Source: an uncultured bacterium
GTDB taxonomy: Bacteria; Verrucomicrobiota; Lentisphaeria; Victivallales; Victivallaceae
Assembly: GCA_949286445.1 (NCBI GenBank)
Contig: CASECL010000285.1
Span: 1-13,401 of the forward strand
Direction: 5' to 3'
DNA length: 13,401 nucleotides
Shown here: positions 1 through 7,368 of the stretch, piece by piece
Position numbering within the stretch: the first letter of the stretch is position 1
How the letters are laid out: every line of letters begins with the position of its first letter
Translations under genes and position numbers: made by a program
The notes under the pieces: generated by a model
The model's input: the letters and a program-made list of their open reading frames with translations, nothing else
The model's database searches: none
Told to the model about the DNA's origin: nothing

Positions 1-724
1 ATTCCTGCGATGAACAGGGTACGACTTTCTGATTTATTCCCAGCTGACGGAATATTTCCAAAGTAAAGTCATACCAGGTAGCTTCCCCCTCGCAAGTGCC
101 GTGAATGGTGCCGCAAATCTCCCGGCGGAGCAAAATCTCCCGCAGTAGATTTCCCACCGCAATCGTGCTGGTGGGATTGCCGATCTGATCGTTTACCACT
201 TTAAGCTGCGGGTGTCCGGCGTGTGCCAATTTCACCATAGTGTGGAGAAAGCTCGGTCCGGAGTCGCCGTAAAGCCAGGAGATCCGGCAAATTACATGAT
301 CCGGACAATGCCGCCGGATGGCCTCTTCACCGGCAAGTTTGCTTTTGCCGTAAACATTGCGCGGGCCCACCGGGTCAAATTCATTGTACGGCCGATCCAG
401 ATTGCCCTCAAAAACGTAATCTGTGGATATGGCAATAAGTCTCACTCCCTGCCGGAAACAGGCCGAAGCCACATTAGCCGACCCCAGCGCGTTTACTGCG
501 TAAGCCAGATCCACCATTTTTTCACAATCATCCACCCTGGTCATCGCCGCCAGATGAATTACCGCGTCCGGCTTTTTTTCCGCCAGAAAACGGTCAAATC
601 CGGCGGCATCGGTAATATCGCACTCCGGCAGATCACATACCGCAAATTCAAATTCACCGGCAAGATGACGGCGCAGTGAACGCCCCAGCATGCCGTTTCC
701 ACCGGTAAGCAAAACTTTCAACAT
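1..724 (-). CDS. rmlD: dTDP-4-dehydrorhamnose reductase, 3' end cut off by window edge
   Basis: NAD(P)H-dependent short-chain dehydrogenase that performs the last step of dTDP-L-rhamnose synthesis, reducing dTDP-4-keto-L-rhamnose in the cytoplasm. Translating the minus strand from ATG at 724 gives 241 open residues with no stop before base 1. The Rossmann dinucleotide motif TGGNGMLG is at residues 7-14, the strand-end HLAA at 57-60, the STDYVF motif at 100-105, and the catalytic tyrosine and lysine in YGKSK at 125-129, followed by RISWLYG (147-153) typical of RmlD. Family members run about 280-300 residues, so roughly the last 45-50 are missing. An SD sequence (GGAGGA) lies 8 bases before the ATG. 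No rmlA, rmlB or rmlC is visible here; they may lie beyond base 1 or elsewhere. A related NDP-sugar 4-keto reductase is the main alternative. Confidence 0.9.
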   Translation of the reverse strand, partial: MLKVLLTGGNGMLGRSLRRHLAGEFEFAVCDLPECDITDAAGFDRFLAEKKPDAVIHLAAMTRVDDCEKMVDLAYAVNALGSANVASACFRQGVRLIAISTDYVFEGNLDRPYNEFDPVGPRNVYGKSKLAGEEAIRRHCPDHVICRISWLYGDSGPSFLHTMVKLAHAGHPQLKVVNDQIGNPTSTIAVGNLLREILLRREICGTIHGTCEGEATWYDFTLEIFRQLGINQKVVPCSSQE

Positions 725-859
725 CTTAAATATCCTCCGATTTTTTCTCCGCCATCTCCGATATGGTACTCCGGCATTTTCCGCCGTTAAACATCTGCAG
801 ACTCCGTCAACAGCCGGATTACAGAAAAGGTCTCCTGTTATCACATTTTCCTGTAATTT

Positions 860-886
860 AAAAAAAGCTGTTCCGCCCCGCGGCAG
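860..886 (-). terminator. Probable rho-independent terminator after metW
   Basis: On the minus strand a GC-rich hairpin (CCGC stem, GGG loop, GCGG, extended by CTG/CAG across a two-base AA bulge, bases 886-868) is followed by one C and seven consecutive T residues (866-860). It lies about 75-100 bases beyond the metW stop and ahead of rmlD, so it would separate the ndk-GT-C-metW unit from rmlD. The stem is short and bulged, so its strength is uncertain. The rest of the 725-960 spacer shows no convincing promoter: the best -10-like hexamer, TGTAAT at 823-818, lacks a good -35. Confidence 0.4.
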
Positions 887-960
887 ATGCAAAGTATCAA
901 TATTTTAATCCCCGCCTCCAGCTTCATCACAGCACGATCAGAAAACCGCCGGACCGGAAA

Positions 961-1554
961 TTATTTCTTTTCCACTTCAAACACACACCCGGGGGCAAAG
1001 AAATTGGGCATGAATTTCACTCTCTCCCCGCGTTCAGCGCAGATCGGTATCTCCCGGACAATCCGGATTGCCAGTTTATCGCAAAGTTCCCGGAAATCCA
1101 GAATCGTGCCGAAATGAATATTGGGTGTATTGTACCATTCGTAAGGAATTTCCCGGTTCTTGGGCATTTTGCCGCTTAACAGCAGCTGCATCCGGCAATG
1201 CCAGTGGCCGAAGTTGATAAAGCTGACCAGTCCGCGCCGCCCCACCCGGACAATTTCCCGCAGCAGTTCATCCGGACGGCGCAGTTCCTGAAGCGTACGG
1301 CTCAAAACCACATAGTCAAAGCTCCGGTCATCTGCAAAATCCAGGTGGCTGTTCAAATCGCCCTGAATAACCGGAACTCCATTGGCAATCGCCAGAGCCA
1401 CCAGGTTGGGGTCAAATTCAATTCCCAGCGGCCGGATATTCTTCTCATCCCGCAAGTAGCGGAGAAAAGCTCCGTCGCCGCAGCCGAGATCCAGCACCCG
1501 GGCTCCGGGAACGATAGTCTTTCCGATTATAGACAAATCAAATCTTTTGCTCAT
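961..1554 (-). CDS. metW: MetW-family SAM-dependent methyltransferase-like protein
   Basis: Class I Rossmann methyltransferase-like protein of the MetW family. In proteobacteria MetW is usually encoded next to MetX, a homoserine O-acyltransferase, and is needed for full activity of the methionine pathway; its own chemistry is not well settled. With the start at 1554 it has 197 residues, the usual length. The SAM-binding motif LDLGCGDG is at 21-28, an acidic GIEFD motif at about 44-48, and the diagnostic MetW stretches are VLSRTLQELRRPDELLREI, SFINFGHWHCRMQLLLSGKMP and YEWYNTPNIHFGTI. I prefer ATG 1554 because GGGGTGG lies 8-9 bases upstream; the alternative GTG codons at 1566 and 1563 sit against that G-run and leave no SD spacing. 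It follows a membrane glycosyltransferase gene by 38 bases. No metX is present in the window, which is unusual for this family. Confidence 0.9.
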   Translation of the reverse strand: MSKRFDLSIIGKTIVPGARVLDLGCGDGAFLRYLRDEKNIRPLGIEFDPNLVALAIANGVPVIQGDLNSHLDFADDRSFDYVVLSRTLQELRRPDELLREIVRVGRRGLVSFINFGHWHCRMQLLLSGKMPKNREIPYEWYNTPNIHFGTILDFRELCDKLAIRIVREIPICAERGERVKFMPNFFAPGCVFEVEKK

Positions 1555-1581
1555 ATTTTTCACCACCCCGAACTGATGTTT

Positions 1582-1602
1582 TCAGGCTTTATTTACGCCT
1601 GA
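1582..1602. repeat. Small inverted repeat over the stop codon of the GT-C gene
   Basis: TCAGGC (1582-1587) and GCCTGA (1597-1602) are perfect 6-base inverted repeats around a 9-base AT-rich loop. The loop contains the TAA stop (1595-1593) of the upstream membrane glycosyltransferase gene. On the minus-strand RNA it is followed by AAAA rather than U residues, so it is not an intrinsic terminator in that direction. It might act as an intra-operon RNA stability or processing hairpin before metW, or may be chance. Confidence 0.35.
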
Positions 1603-3023
1603 GTTTTCTCAATTTCCCCTCCATCCACGTGATCTTCCGCATTCCCGCTCCGGAACTTTCTCCGGATAAATTCAATTATTTCCGTCATGCCTGCCCCCCC
1701 GCAAAACGCGGCAAAAGGCAGTGCCGGCAGAAAATACCTCGGTACCGCAATCGGTCCGGGCAAAATCAGAAAATATTCCGCAAAAACCAGCGCGAAAAGC
1801 AGAAAAATCCACCCTTTCCGGAAATTCCATATCCAGACCAGAACCGCCGCCGCTCCTGCCGCCAGCAACATTGCACGCCACAACAGCAAAGGCAGTAAAA
1901 ACATCACTCCTCCCCAGTTGCCGTTGAAATAATGTTTTGCCGCGGCAAACACCCCCTCTTTCTGCAACACTGCCAGCGTTCCCTTTCCGCCTATGGTCCA
2001 CCCCATAATTTCCGTCAGAGCCGGAACGTCAGGCAGAAACAGATATATTTGCGACTTCAAATGCAAAATTGCATATTCTCCAGGATAACTTTTTATCAAT
2101 TTTGCCAATTCCCGTTTCTGGTATGCCGTCCGTTCACCCGGGGAGGCAAAATTTTTATCTGCCACCTCTTTGATCAACCGCTGTTTTTCCGCCTCGTAAT
2201 CAGTTGATTTTACTGCCGACAACAGCATGGCTCCATTCTGATGGTACATCGCTCCGGTATTGGTGTCAATGCAGAACCCGTACCCCAGCTGGAAATTTCT
2301 GACCATCCACGGCACCATCACCGCCAGAAACGCCAGCACCGACAACAGCGTGACCAACCAGGCCCGGTAACGGATAAAATACTTTTTCACCCCGGAAAAC
2401 GGATTTTCCGCCGGGGATTTATCCGCTTCTTTTTTCAACAGCCCCACCGCCAGCACCGCCGCTGCGCCGGGCAGAAACCAGAACATTCCAATCGGGCGGA
2501 TCAACGCTCCTACCCCGCCCAGCAAAAGAGCGGCAACCGCCCCGTACCATTTACTCAGCCCGTCACGGTAATATATGGAAAACAGCCACAACACCCCGGA
2601 AAACACCACCGTAAAAGGTAAATCACTTAATATCAATGGTGTATTTCCCAATTTTGTGGGGTCAAAAAGGAAGAATGCCGCCGCCCACAGCCCGGCATTT
2701 TCATTATCTGAAAAATTCCGTGCCGCAGCAAACACCATCGCTCCCGCCAGCGTGGACAAAAACGCCATCGCCGCGGCGAAACCTGCCGTTCCGCCGCACC
2801 CGATCAGCCGCAATCCTGCCAGGATTACCGGGAAACCCGGGGCGCGTTCACAGCCGTCTCCGCTGAAATACGCCCCCTGTTTCAAAATCCCCTCCACCGG
2901 AGCAAGATACCCGATCGAATCCGGCCGCTCCAGCGACGGGGCGCGCAATCCCAATCCCAGCTGAAGCAGAAATGCCGCCGTCAGCAGGATAATCAGAATG
3001 ATCCATGTCCGCTTTTTCAGCAA
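1593..3023 (-). CDS. GT-C-type multi-pass membrane glycosyltransferase (GT39/ArnT-like), 476 aa
   Basis: Integral membrane protein resembling the GT-C superfamily, whose members transfer sugars from polyprenyl-phosphate donors on the outer face of the inner membrane. Substrate unknown. A first membrane segment (about residues 6-25) is followed by a periplasmic loop with RPDSIGY at 33-39; its Asp fits the GT-C catalytic or metal-binding position. RAPGFPVILAG (60-70), LILSDLPF (about 130-137) and LIRPIGMFWFLP (174-185) match loops common in ArnT/PMT-like proteins. About ten hydrophobic segments follow, with a soluble loop around 260-330. The frame stays open for 79 codons upstream, but that part lies inside ndk and looks like a shadow. 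The likely start is TTG 3023, overlapping the ndk stop by 7 bases. GGCGGA sits only 3 bases before it, and CTG 3020 is an alternative. Family confidence is good; start confidence is moderate. Confidence 0.75.
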   Translation of the reverse strand: MLKKRTWIILIILLTAAFLLQLGLGLRAPSLERPDSIGYLAPVEGILKQGAYFSGDGCERAPGFPVILAGLRLIGCGGTAGFAAAMAFLSTLAGAMVFAAARNFSDNENAGLWAAAFFLFDPTKLGNTPLILSDLPFTVVFSGVLWLFSIYYRDGLSKWYGAVAALLLGGVGALIRPIGMFWFLPGAAAVLAVGLLKKEADKSPAENPFSGVKKYFIRYRAWLVTLLSVLAFLAVMVPWMVRNFQLGYGFCIDTNTGAMYHQNGAMLLSAVKSTDYEAEKQRLIKEVADKNFASPGERTAYQKRELAKLIKSYPGEYAILHLKSQIYLFLPDVPALTEIMGWTIGGKGTLAVLQKEGVFAAAKHYFNGNWGGVMFLLPLLLWRAMLLAAGAAAVLVWIWNFRKGWIFLLFALVFAEYFLILPGPIAVPRYFLPALPFAAFCGGAGMTEIIEFIRRKFRSGNAEDHVDGGEIEKTQA

Positions 3024-4198
3024 CGTTCCGCCAGATATTCGTAAATCCGGGCACTGAGACTGTTCTGATGTATCCGGATAATTTTCATTTCCCGCTCCAC
3101 ACTCTCCGGTGAATCCGAAGCATGCGCGGTATTTACCATCACATCGCTGCCGAAATCCCGGCGCACCGTTCCTCCCGGAGCTTTGCCCGGATCGGTCGGT
3201 CCCAGTACGGAACGGATTTTGGCAATGGCATCCTTGCCCTCGTAGATAAACACCAGGCACTTGGCCGCGCCCTGAGCACTTTTTTCCGCTTCGGTGCAGC
3301 TCTCCGGACGGCGGCCGGACATGAATTCAATCAACTGGGAAAACTGATCATCGGCAAAGGGTATTCCCACATTTTCCACCAGATGGCCGGCGGCTTCATC
3401 CGGAATTTTGATTTTAAAGGTTTCTTCCAGCATGGCGCGGGCCTTTTCCGCAATTTTCGGAGCCAATTTTTCCCGCAGGGCATCCTTCACCGGACCGTAG
3501 AAGGAAAGCGCGTCATTTACGCTCATACGGTGAACTTTGCACCCCACAATGCGCAGTCCGGTACGGCTGAGCATATCCATAATATTGCCGGGACGTGAAG
3601 AGGGATGACGCCAGTTGTCCGGCTTGATCATAACCAGGGTGCGTTCGCTGTTCGGCTCCGATCCGACAGTATTGTCCAGTATATTCGGCTGACTGCTGGC
3701 AAAATCAGCAAACTTTTTCAGTTTCATCAACGCCACCTCAGCAGTGGGCGGAGTCAATACCGCAGGCTCAAAATAACGGGTAATATCCGGATCGTCTTTA
3801 TCCTCCACCAAATCAGCGTAGGTATCCCGGATGCTTTCACCATTGATGTCCTTGGGCGAACGGTGGGAAAAACGTCCCGCCACCTTGATCAGTTTGGCGC
3901 AGGCGTTTTCGCCGCGGAAAAGCAGCATTAAGGCCCGTTCTTTCTGACCGTCCTCCCGGGGAGGAAAATTCTCTCTTACATAATTACCCAGCAATTTAGC
4001 TATTTTTTCGGAATTTTCCCCCACGGTGGTCTCCAGCATTTCGGCGTATTCATCCGCCAATTCCTTGGAAAACGCCAGCATCTGGGCTCCGATAAACTCC
4101 AAATCCGTACGGGACATCAGACGGGCGATAATGCCGCCGGTCCGGGATTTCAGCAAACTGTAAGGGGTGATAATTAAATAAGATACTTCCACTGCCAT
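3017..4198 (-). CDS. ndk: Two-domain nucleoside-diphosphate kinase (degenerate N-domain, intact C-domain)
   Basis: NDPK transfers the gamma phosphate between nucleoside triphosphates and diphosphates through a phospho-histidine. This 393-residue protein contains two NDPK-like domains; usual bacterial Ndk has about 140 residues. The C-terminal domain (about 186-378) has MIKPD (K192), FYGP (Y234), R329 in IRSVLGPTDP, GGTVRRDFG (342-350) and the active-site NTAHASDSPES with H359, so it looks catalytically intact. It carries about 50 extra residues (roughly 245-312) between the FYGP helix and the central strand. The N-terminal domain (about 5-165) keeps the fold (RALMLLFRGENA at 88-99, ESIRDTYAD at 121-129) but has IITPYS where MIKPD should be, and FEPAVLTPPT instead of the His motif. 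ATG 4198 is preceded by AAGGAAGGA about 12 bases away. A TTG at 4309 in frame lacks an SD and lies at the predicted transcription start, so it is rejected. Confidence 0.88.
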   Translation of the reverse strand: MAVEVSYLIITPYSLLKSRTGGIIARLMSRTDLEFIGAQMLAFSKELADEYAEMLETTVGENSEKIAKLLGNYVRENFPPREDGQKERALMLLFRGENACAKLIKVAGRFSHRSPKDINGESIRDTYADLVEDKDDPDITRYFEPAVLTPPTAEVALMKLKKFADFASSQPNILDNTVGSEPNSERTLVMIKPDNWRHPSSRPGNIMDMLSRTGLRIVGCKVHRMSVNDALSFYGPVKDALREKLAPKIAEKARAMLEETFKIKIPDEAAGHLVENVGIPFADDQFSQLIEFMSGRRPESCTEAEKSAQGAAKCLVFIYEGKDAIAKIRSVLGPTDPGKAPGGTVRRDFGSDVMVNTAHASDSPESVEREMKIIRIHQNSLSARIYEYLAERC

Positions 4199-4311
4199 TT
4201 TTTCTTTTTTTCCTTCCTTCTCTTCCGCCGGTTTCTGATATTTAAGCTGTTTCGTCACGCTTCCGTTTCCAACCTGAAAATCGCTCCGGGATTTAAAAAA
4301 TATGTGCAATT

Positions 4312-4340
4312 AATATACTGCAATTTTACTCAATTTGCAA
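4312..4340 (-). promoter_or_regulatory. Predicted sigma70-type promoter for ndk
   Basis: Minus-strand TTGCAA (4340-4335), an exact 17-base spacer, and TATATT (4317-4312). The -35 lies inside the last codons of the upstream GT-C gene, whose stop is at 4326. Predicted transcription start is near 4305, giving a leader of about 107 bases before ndk ATG 4198. The leader is purine-rich close to the ATG. It would let ndk, the downstream GT-C gene and metW be transcribed separately from the DJ-1-like/tgt operon. Confidence 0.5.
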
Positions 4341-5672
4341 GATTTCGTGTATTCCTCTGCCGTTGATTTTCCGCATTTTGCCGAAACGTTTCTCCAGATT
4401 TGCCGTTTCCTCGCCTTTGCGGATGATAACAAAATCTCCCGGATTGAGTTTTTCCGCTTTATGCCGCGGCCCGTCAAAGACTATTTCCCACTTTCCCAGC
4501 CCGGCGTAAAGCAGACTCCACATGTCCGCGTCAAAGCTGGCATAAACTTGAAATTTCCCCTCCGGCAGCAGATACAATGTTCCGGCAGGATCAAACTCCT
4601 CCCGCAGGTAATAGGGGGCAAAATAATCATCTCCCCAGGCTCCTCCAGCACATTCAGATACGGCAATATTTACCGCCGGGATGTGCCAGAGAACGCCCCA
4701 CAGCACAATTACTCCCCAAAATATTTTCCGGTGTTTTCTGACTGTCAGCACCATTTTTCTTGCGCTCAGCACCAGAATATACAACATAAGCAACTGCCAG
4801 GGGAAATAGGTTCTCGGAAACGGTGCTACCGCCCAGAATATGCCGAACAGCAACGGAAAAAGCCAGATTAAAACCCGTTCCCAACGGAATTTTCTCCATT
4901 TTCTCCAGTCCGGAAGTCTCAATCCCGCCAGCAGAAATCCTCCCGCCGGGAGTAGCATGATGTAGGCAGATAAAATTGCTTCAAAAGTGGAAGATGAACT
5001 CTCTTTCAACCGGCTTGCCGCCAGCAGCGACGGCCAGATCGGCAGATAAAAAACCAGAAATCCCAGCACCGCGCAAATGCCGTAAAGCAAAGTATCTTTA
5101 ATTTTCCCCTCCCCGGCAAACAATGCCGTCGCGCCGAGAATAAACAGATTGGTCGGCATCACCCCGCAGCACAGCACCCCGGCGGCAAAAGCCATTGCCA
5201 GAAATACGATTTTCCGGCACTCCCGGTATCTTCCCAGCCCCATCCAGAACAGCAGTGCCAGAAATGCGCTTAACATATACCCCCGTATTGCAGTAGAGTA
5301 AATAAGAAACCCCATGCTCCAGGCGTAAAGCATCAGCACCGCTTTCATCAGCTGCCAGCCCCGGCGGAAACGGAAAAACCGCCACGCCAGCAGCAGCGTT
5401 CCCGCCCCGGCAAGCAGACTCAGCCCCCGGAGATAAAATTCACTTCCGGTCAGGCGGACAAACCAGTGAGCCAGAATGGTGTAAACAATATGATTATTGG
5501 GAATAAAGTAACTCCGGTAAATTTCCGCCCCGTCCGGCAGCAGAATAAAGTTGAACAAAGTCAACGCTTCATCAAACCACCAGGGGCGGAACAACCCCTC
5601 CGCCGCCGCGGCCGCGACACCGACAGCCGTCAGCAGGGCAAAGAGATCAAAACTTTTTCCGGAATTCTTCAA
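4326..5672 (-). CDS. GT-C-type multi-pass membrane glycosyltransferase (PMT-like), 448 aa
   Basis: Predicted inner-membrane protein of the PMT/GT39-like GT-C fold; donor and acceptor unknown. After a first hydrophobic segment (about 9-26) the periplasmic loop has WWFDEALTL (31-39); the D34-E35 pair is the typical GT-C catalytic or metal-binding motif. PNNHIVYTIL (58-67), LRGLSLLAGAGTLLL (81-95) and STAIRGYML (126-134) correspond to the conserved P-H, R-S-G and R-x-Y segments of the family. About nine further hydrophobic stretches follow, and residues about 350-448 form a soluble C-terminal domain. The start is TTG 5672, overlapping the 3' end of tgt by 26 bases, with GGGGGA only 3 bases upstream; no ATG or GTG exists before the first membrane segment. 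It closes the DJ-1-like/tgt operon. It is clearly distinct from the other GT-C protein in the window, so it is not a recent tandem duplicate. Confidence 0.75.
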   Translation of the reverse strand: MKNSGKSFDLFALLTAVGVAAAAAEGLFRPWWFDEALTLFNFILLPDGAEIYRSYFIPNNHIVYTILAHWFVRLTGSEFYLRGLSLLAGAGTLLLAWRFFRFRRGWQLMKAVLMLYAWSMGFLIYSTAIRGYMLSAFLALLFWMGLGRYRECRKIVFLAMAFAAGVLCCGVMPTNLFILGATALFAGEGKIKDTLLYGICAVLGFLVFYLPIWPSLLAASRLKESSSSTFEAILSAYIMLLPAGGFLLAGLRLPDWRKWRKFRWERVLIWLFPLLFGIFWAVAPFPRTYFPWQLLMLYILVLSARKMVLTVRKHRKIFWGVIVLWGVLWHIPAVNIAVSECAGGAWGDDYFAPYYLREEFDPAGTLYLLPEGKFQVYASFDADMWSLLYAGLGKWEIVFDGPRHKAEKLNPGDFVIIRKGEETANLEKRFGKMRKINGRGIHEILQIE

Positions 5673-6741
5673 AAGTCCCCCGCGCGATATGAGTTCTTAT
5701 CTCCCGCATCAGGTTGAGGAAATAATACAAATTATGGTAGGTCGCCATGCGGATCGCCTGAATTTCCCCCACATTGAACATGTGCCGGATATAAGCTTTG
5801 GTGTAATTCCGGCAGACATGACACTGACAGTTTTCATCAATCGGGGTAAAATCTTCCCGGTACTTGGCGGCTTTGACCGGTATGGTCTCACCGCCGGAAA
5901 CAAACACACTGCCATGCCGCCCCAGCCGGGTGGGCATTACACAGTCAAACATATCCACCCCCCTGGCCACCGCTTCAACAATCTGCCGCGGTGTGCCTAC
6001 CCCCATCAGGTAACGCGCTTTATCCTGCGGCAGTTCCGGGGCGGCGGCGTCAATCGCCTGAAGCATCAGCTCTTCGCTTTCACCCACCGACACTCCGCCG
6101 ATGGCGTAACCGTCAAAATCCAGCGCGGTAATCTCCCGGGCGGCACGGCGGCGGAGTTCATCGTAAACCGATCCCTGAACAATGCCGAAACGCAGCTGTC
6201 CGTCATTCAAAGGCTGTTCCCGGGACATGGTTTCCCAGCGGGTGGTCAGTTTCAAAGACTTCTCCGCCTGTTCAAAAGTCGCCGGATAAGGAGTGCACTC
6301 GTCAAACGCCATTACAATATCCGAATCCAGTGTCTTCTGGATTGCCATGGATTCTTTCGGTCCGAGAAAGAACCGGCTCCCGTCAATATGGGAGGCAAAA
6401 CGCACCCCGTCCGCCTCTACTTTACGCAGATTGTTCAGAGAAAACACCTGGAAACCGCCAGAATCGGTCAATATGGAGTGATTCCAGTTGGCAAAACGGT
6501 GCAGTCCGCCGGCCTTGGCCATAATCTCCATGCCCGGACGCAGAAAAAGATGATAGGTGTTTCCCAGTATAATCCTGGCTCCCAGCTCTTCCAGTTCCCG
6601 GGGTTCCATTGCCTTTACTCCGCCCCGGGTTCCCACCGGCATGAAAACCGGGGTTTCTATCCATCCCCGCCGGGTGCGCAGACGGCCGCAGCGCGCCTGA
6701 CTGCTGCTGTCCCGGGCGGTTATTTCAAAAACTGAAGCCAT
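5647..6741 (-). CDS. tgt: Queuine/preQ1 tRNA-guanine transglycosylase
   Basis: Bacterial TGT exchanges G34 in the anticodon of Asp, Asn, His and Tyr tRNAs for preQ1, a step of queuosine synthesis in the cytoplasm. The 364-residue protein is full length. LTDSGGFQVFSL contains D93 (general acid/base), FDEC holds D147, GIVQG is at 186-190, YAIGGVSVGE at 212-221, and FDCVMPTRLGRHG (265-277) contains the nucleophile D266. The zinc site is C305, C307, C310 and H336 (CQCHVC and TYHNLYY). These positions correspond closely to E. coli Tgt (D89, D143, D264; C302, C304, C307, H333). ATG 6741 overlaps the stop of the upstream DJ-1-like gene by one base (TAATG), indicating coupled translation. The usual partners queA, yajC and secD are not adjacent here. 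Confidence 0.97.
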   Translation of the reverse strand: MASVFEITARDSSSQARCGRLRTRRGWIETPVFMPVGTRGGVKAMEPRELEELGARIILGNTYHLFLRPGMEIMAKAGGLHRFANWNHSILTDSGGFQVFSLNNLRKVEADGVRFASHIDGSRFFLGPKESMAIQKTLDSDIVMAFDECTPYPATFEQAEKSLKLTTRWETMSREQPLNDGQLRFGIVQGSVYDELRRRAAREITALDFDGYAIGGVSVGESEELMLQAIDAAAPELPQDKARYLMGVGTPRQIVEAVARGVDMFDCVMPTRLGRHGSVFVSGGETIPVKAAKYREDFTPIDENCQCHVCRNYTKAYIRHMFNVGEIQAIRMATYHNLYYFLNLMREIRTHIARGTFEEFRKKF

Positions 6742-7301
6742 TATTTTACCAGCATTCCTTCTGCCAGCAGTCCGGCATGTTTTTCCATTCCCAACGCCTT
6801 GAGCACGGCAAAGGCAAAGTCAAATGCAGCCCCCGGGCCGCGCCCGGTGACCACATTGCCGTCCTGAACCGCCGGAAGTTCCGACGGTTCAGCTCCGTAT
6901 GCCGGAAAAAGGGATTTCTCCGGATAGGCAGTGAAACGTTTCCCCGCCAATATTCCATTGGCGTTCAGCACCAGCGGAGCGGCGCAGATGGCCGCCACAA
7001 TTTTCCCGGCGGCAAAAGTATTTTTAACCATCATGGACACCGCCTCTGAATCCCGCAGATTGTAAGCTCCCGGCAGTCCTCCCGGCAGAATTACCGCATC
7101 AAATTCCTCCCCGTCCTCCAGTAAATCATTCAACAGCTTATCCGCAGTAATTTTTATTCCGTGTGATCCGGTAACCGTTTCACCGGACACCCCGGCCACA
7201 GTAACTTCCACCCCCGCCCGGCGCAATACATCAGTCGGCACGGAAAATTCGATTTCCTCAAACCCCTCCGCCAGCAATATAACCGCTTTTTTCTCTGACA
7301 T
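6741..7301 (-). CDS. DJ-1/PfpI family protein (YajL/DJ-1-like)
   Basis: Small cytoplasmic protein of the DJ-1/ThiJ/PfpI superfamily, whose DJ-1/YajL branch is linked to oxidative or carbonyl stress; exact activity is disputed in the literature. The 186 residues match the family length. AEGFEEIE at 11-18 supplies the glutamate (E18) that hydrogen-bonds the reactive cysteine, and IVAAICAAPLVL contains C106. Both fall at the same residue numbers as in human DJ-1. ILPGGLPGA (71-79) and the VTGRGPG segment near 151-157 are also typical. It is the first gene of the unit DJ-1-like, tgt, GT-C, and its stop overlaps the tgt start by one base. GAAAGAG and AGAGGAAAG sequences precede ATG 7301 as a likely SD. 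Transcription probably starts near 7354 from a promoter that overlaps the xerD promoter. Confidence 0.9.
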   Translation of the reverse strand: MSEKKAVILLAEGFEEIEFSVPTDVLRRAGVEVTVAGVSGETVTGSHGIKITADKLLNDLLEDGEEFDAVILPGGLPGAYNLRDSEAVSMMVKNTFAAGKIVAAICAAPLVLNANGILAGKRFTAYPEKSLFPAYGAEPSELPAVQDGNVVTGRGPGAAFDFAFAVLKALGMEKHAGLLAEGMLVK

Positions 7302-7322
7302 TTTATCTCTTTCCTCTTTTAC

Positions 7323-7351
7323 TTGAATTAAATACTTTCCTGTGTTATATT
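7323..7351 (+). promoter_or_regulatory. Predicted extended -10 promoter for xerD
   Basis: TTGAAT (7323-7328), an exact 17-base spacer, and TATATT (7346-7351) preceded by TG plus one base (extended -10). Predicted start is near 7358, giving a short leader of about 34 bases to the xerD ATG. That leader has only a weak, distant SD-like AAGG (7374-7377), so xerD translation may be inefficient. Confidence 0.6.
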
Positions 7352-7368
7352 CAGAGATATACTATAAC
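7344..7368. repeat. Dyad joining the two -10 elements
   Basis: GTTATA at 7344-7349 and TATAAC at 7363-7368 form a perfect 6-base inverted repeat around 13 bases. Each arm supplies the start of one -10 element: TATATT on the plus strand and TATAGT on the minus strand. The symmetry therefore places two facing -10 hexamers across a centre at about 7356. Confidence 0.5.

Noticed and set aside
212..679. A 155-codon plus-strand frame at the left edge
   Set aside because: It lies opposite rmlD, whose minus-strand translation has clear Rossmann and YxxxK motifs.
3024..3260. Upstream extension of the GT-C frame (79 codons)
   Set aside because: It lies wholly inside the conserved C-terminal NDPK domain in another frame, and its Cys/Gly/Arg-rich translation is typical of shadow sequence.
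5551..6735. A 394-codon open frame on the plus strand opposite tgt
   Set aside because: It is the antisense of tgt, whose catalytic and zinc residues are all present. Long antisense frames are expected with this CCG/GGC-rich codon use, and the translation shows no family features.
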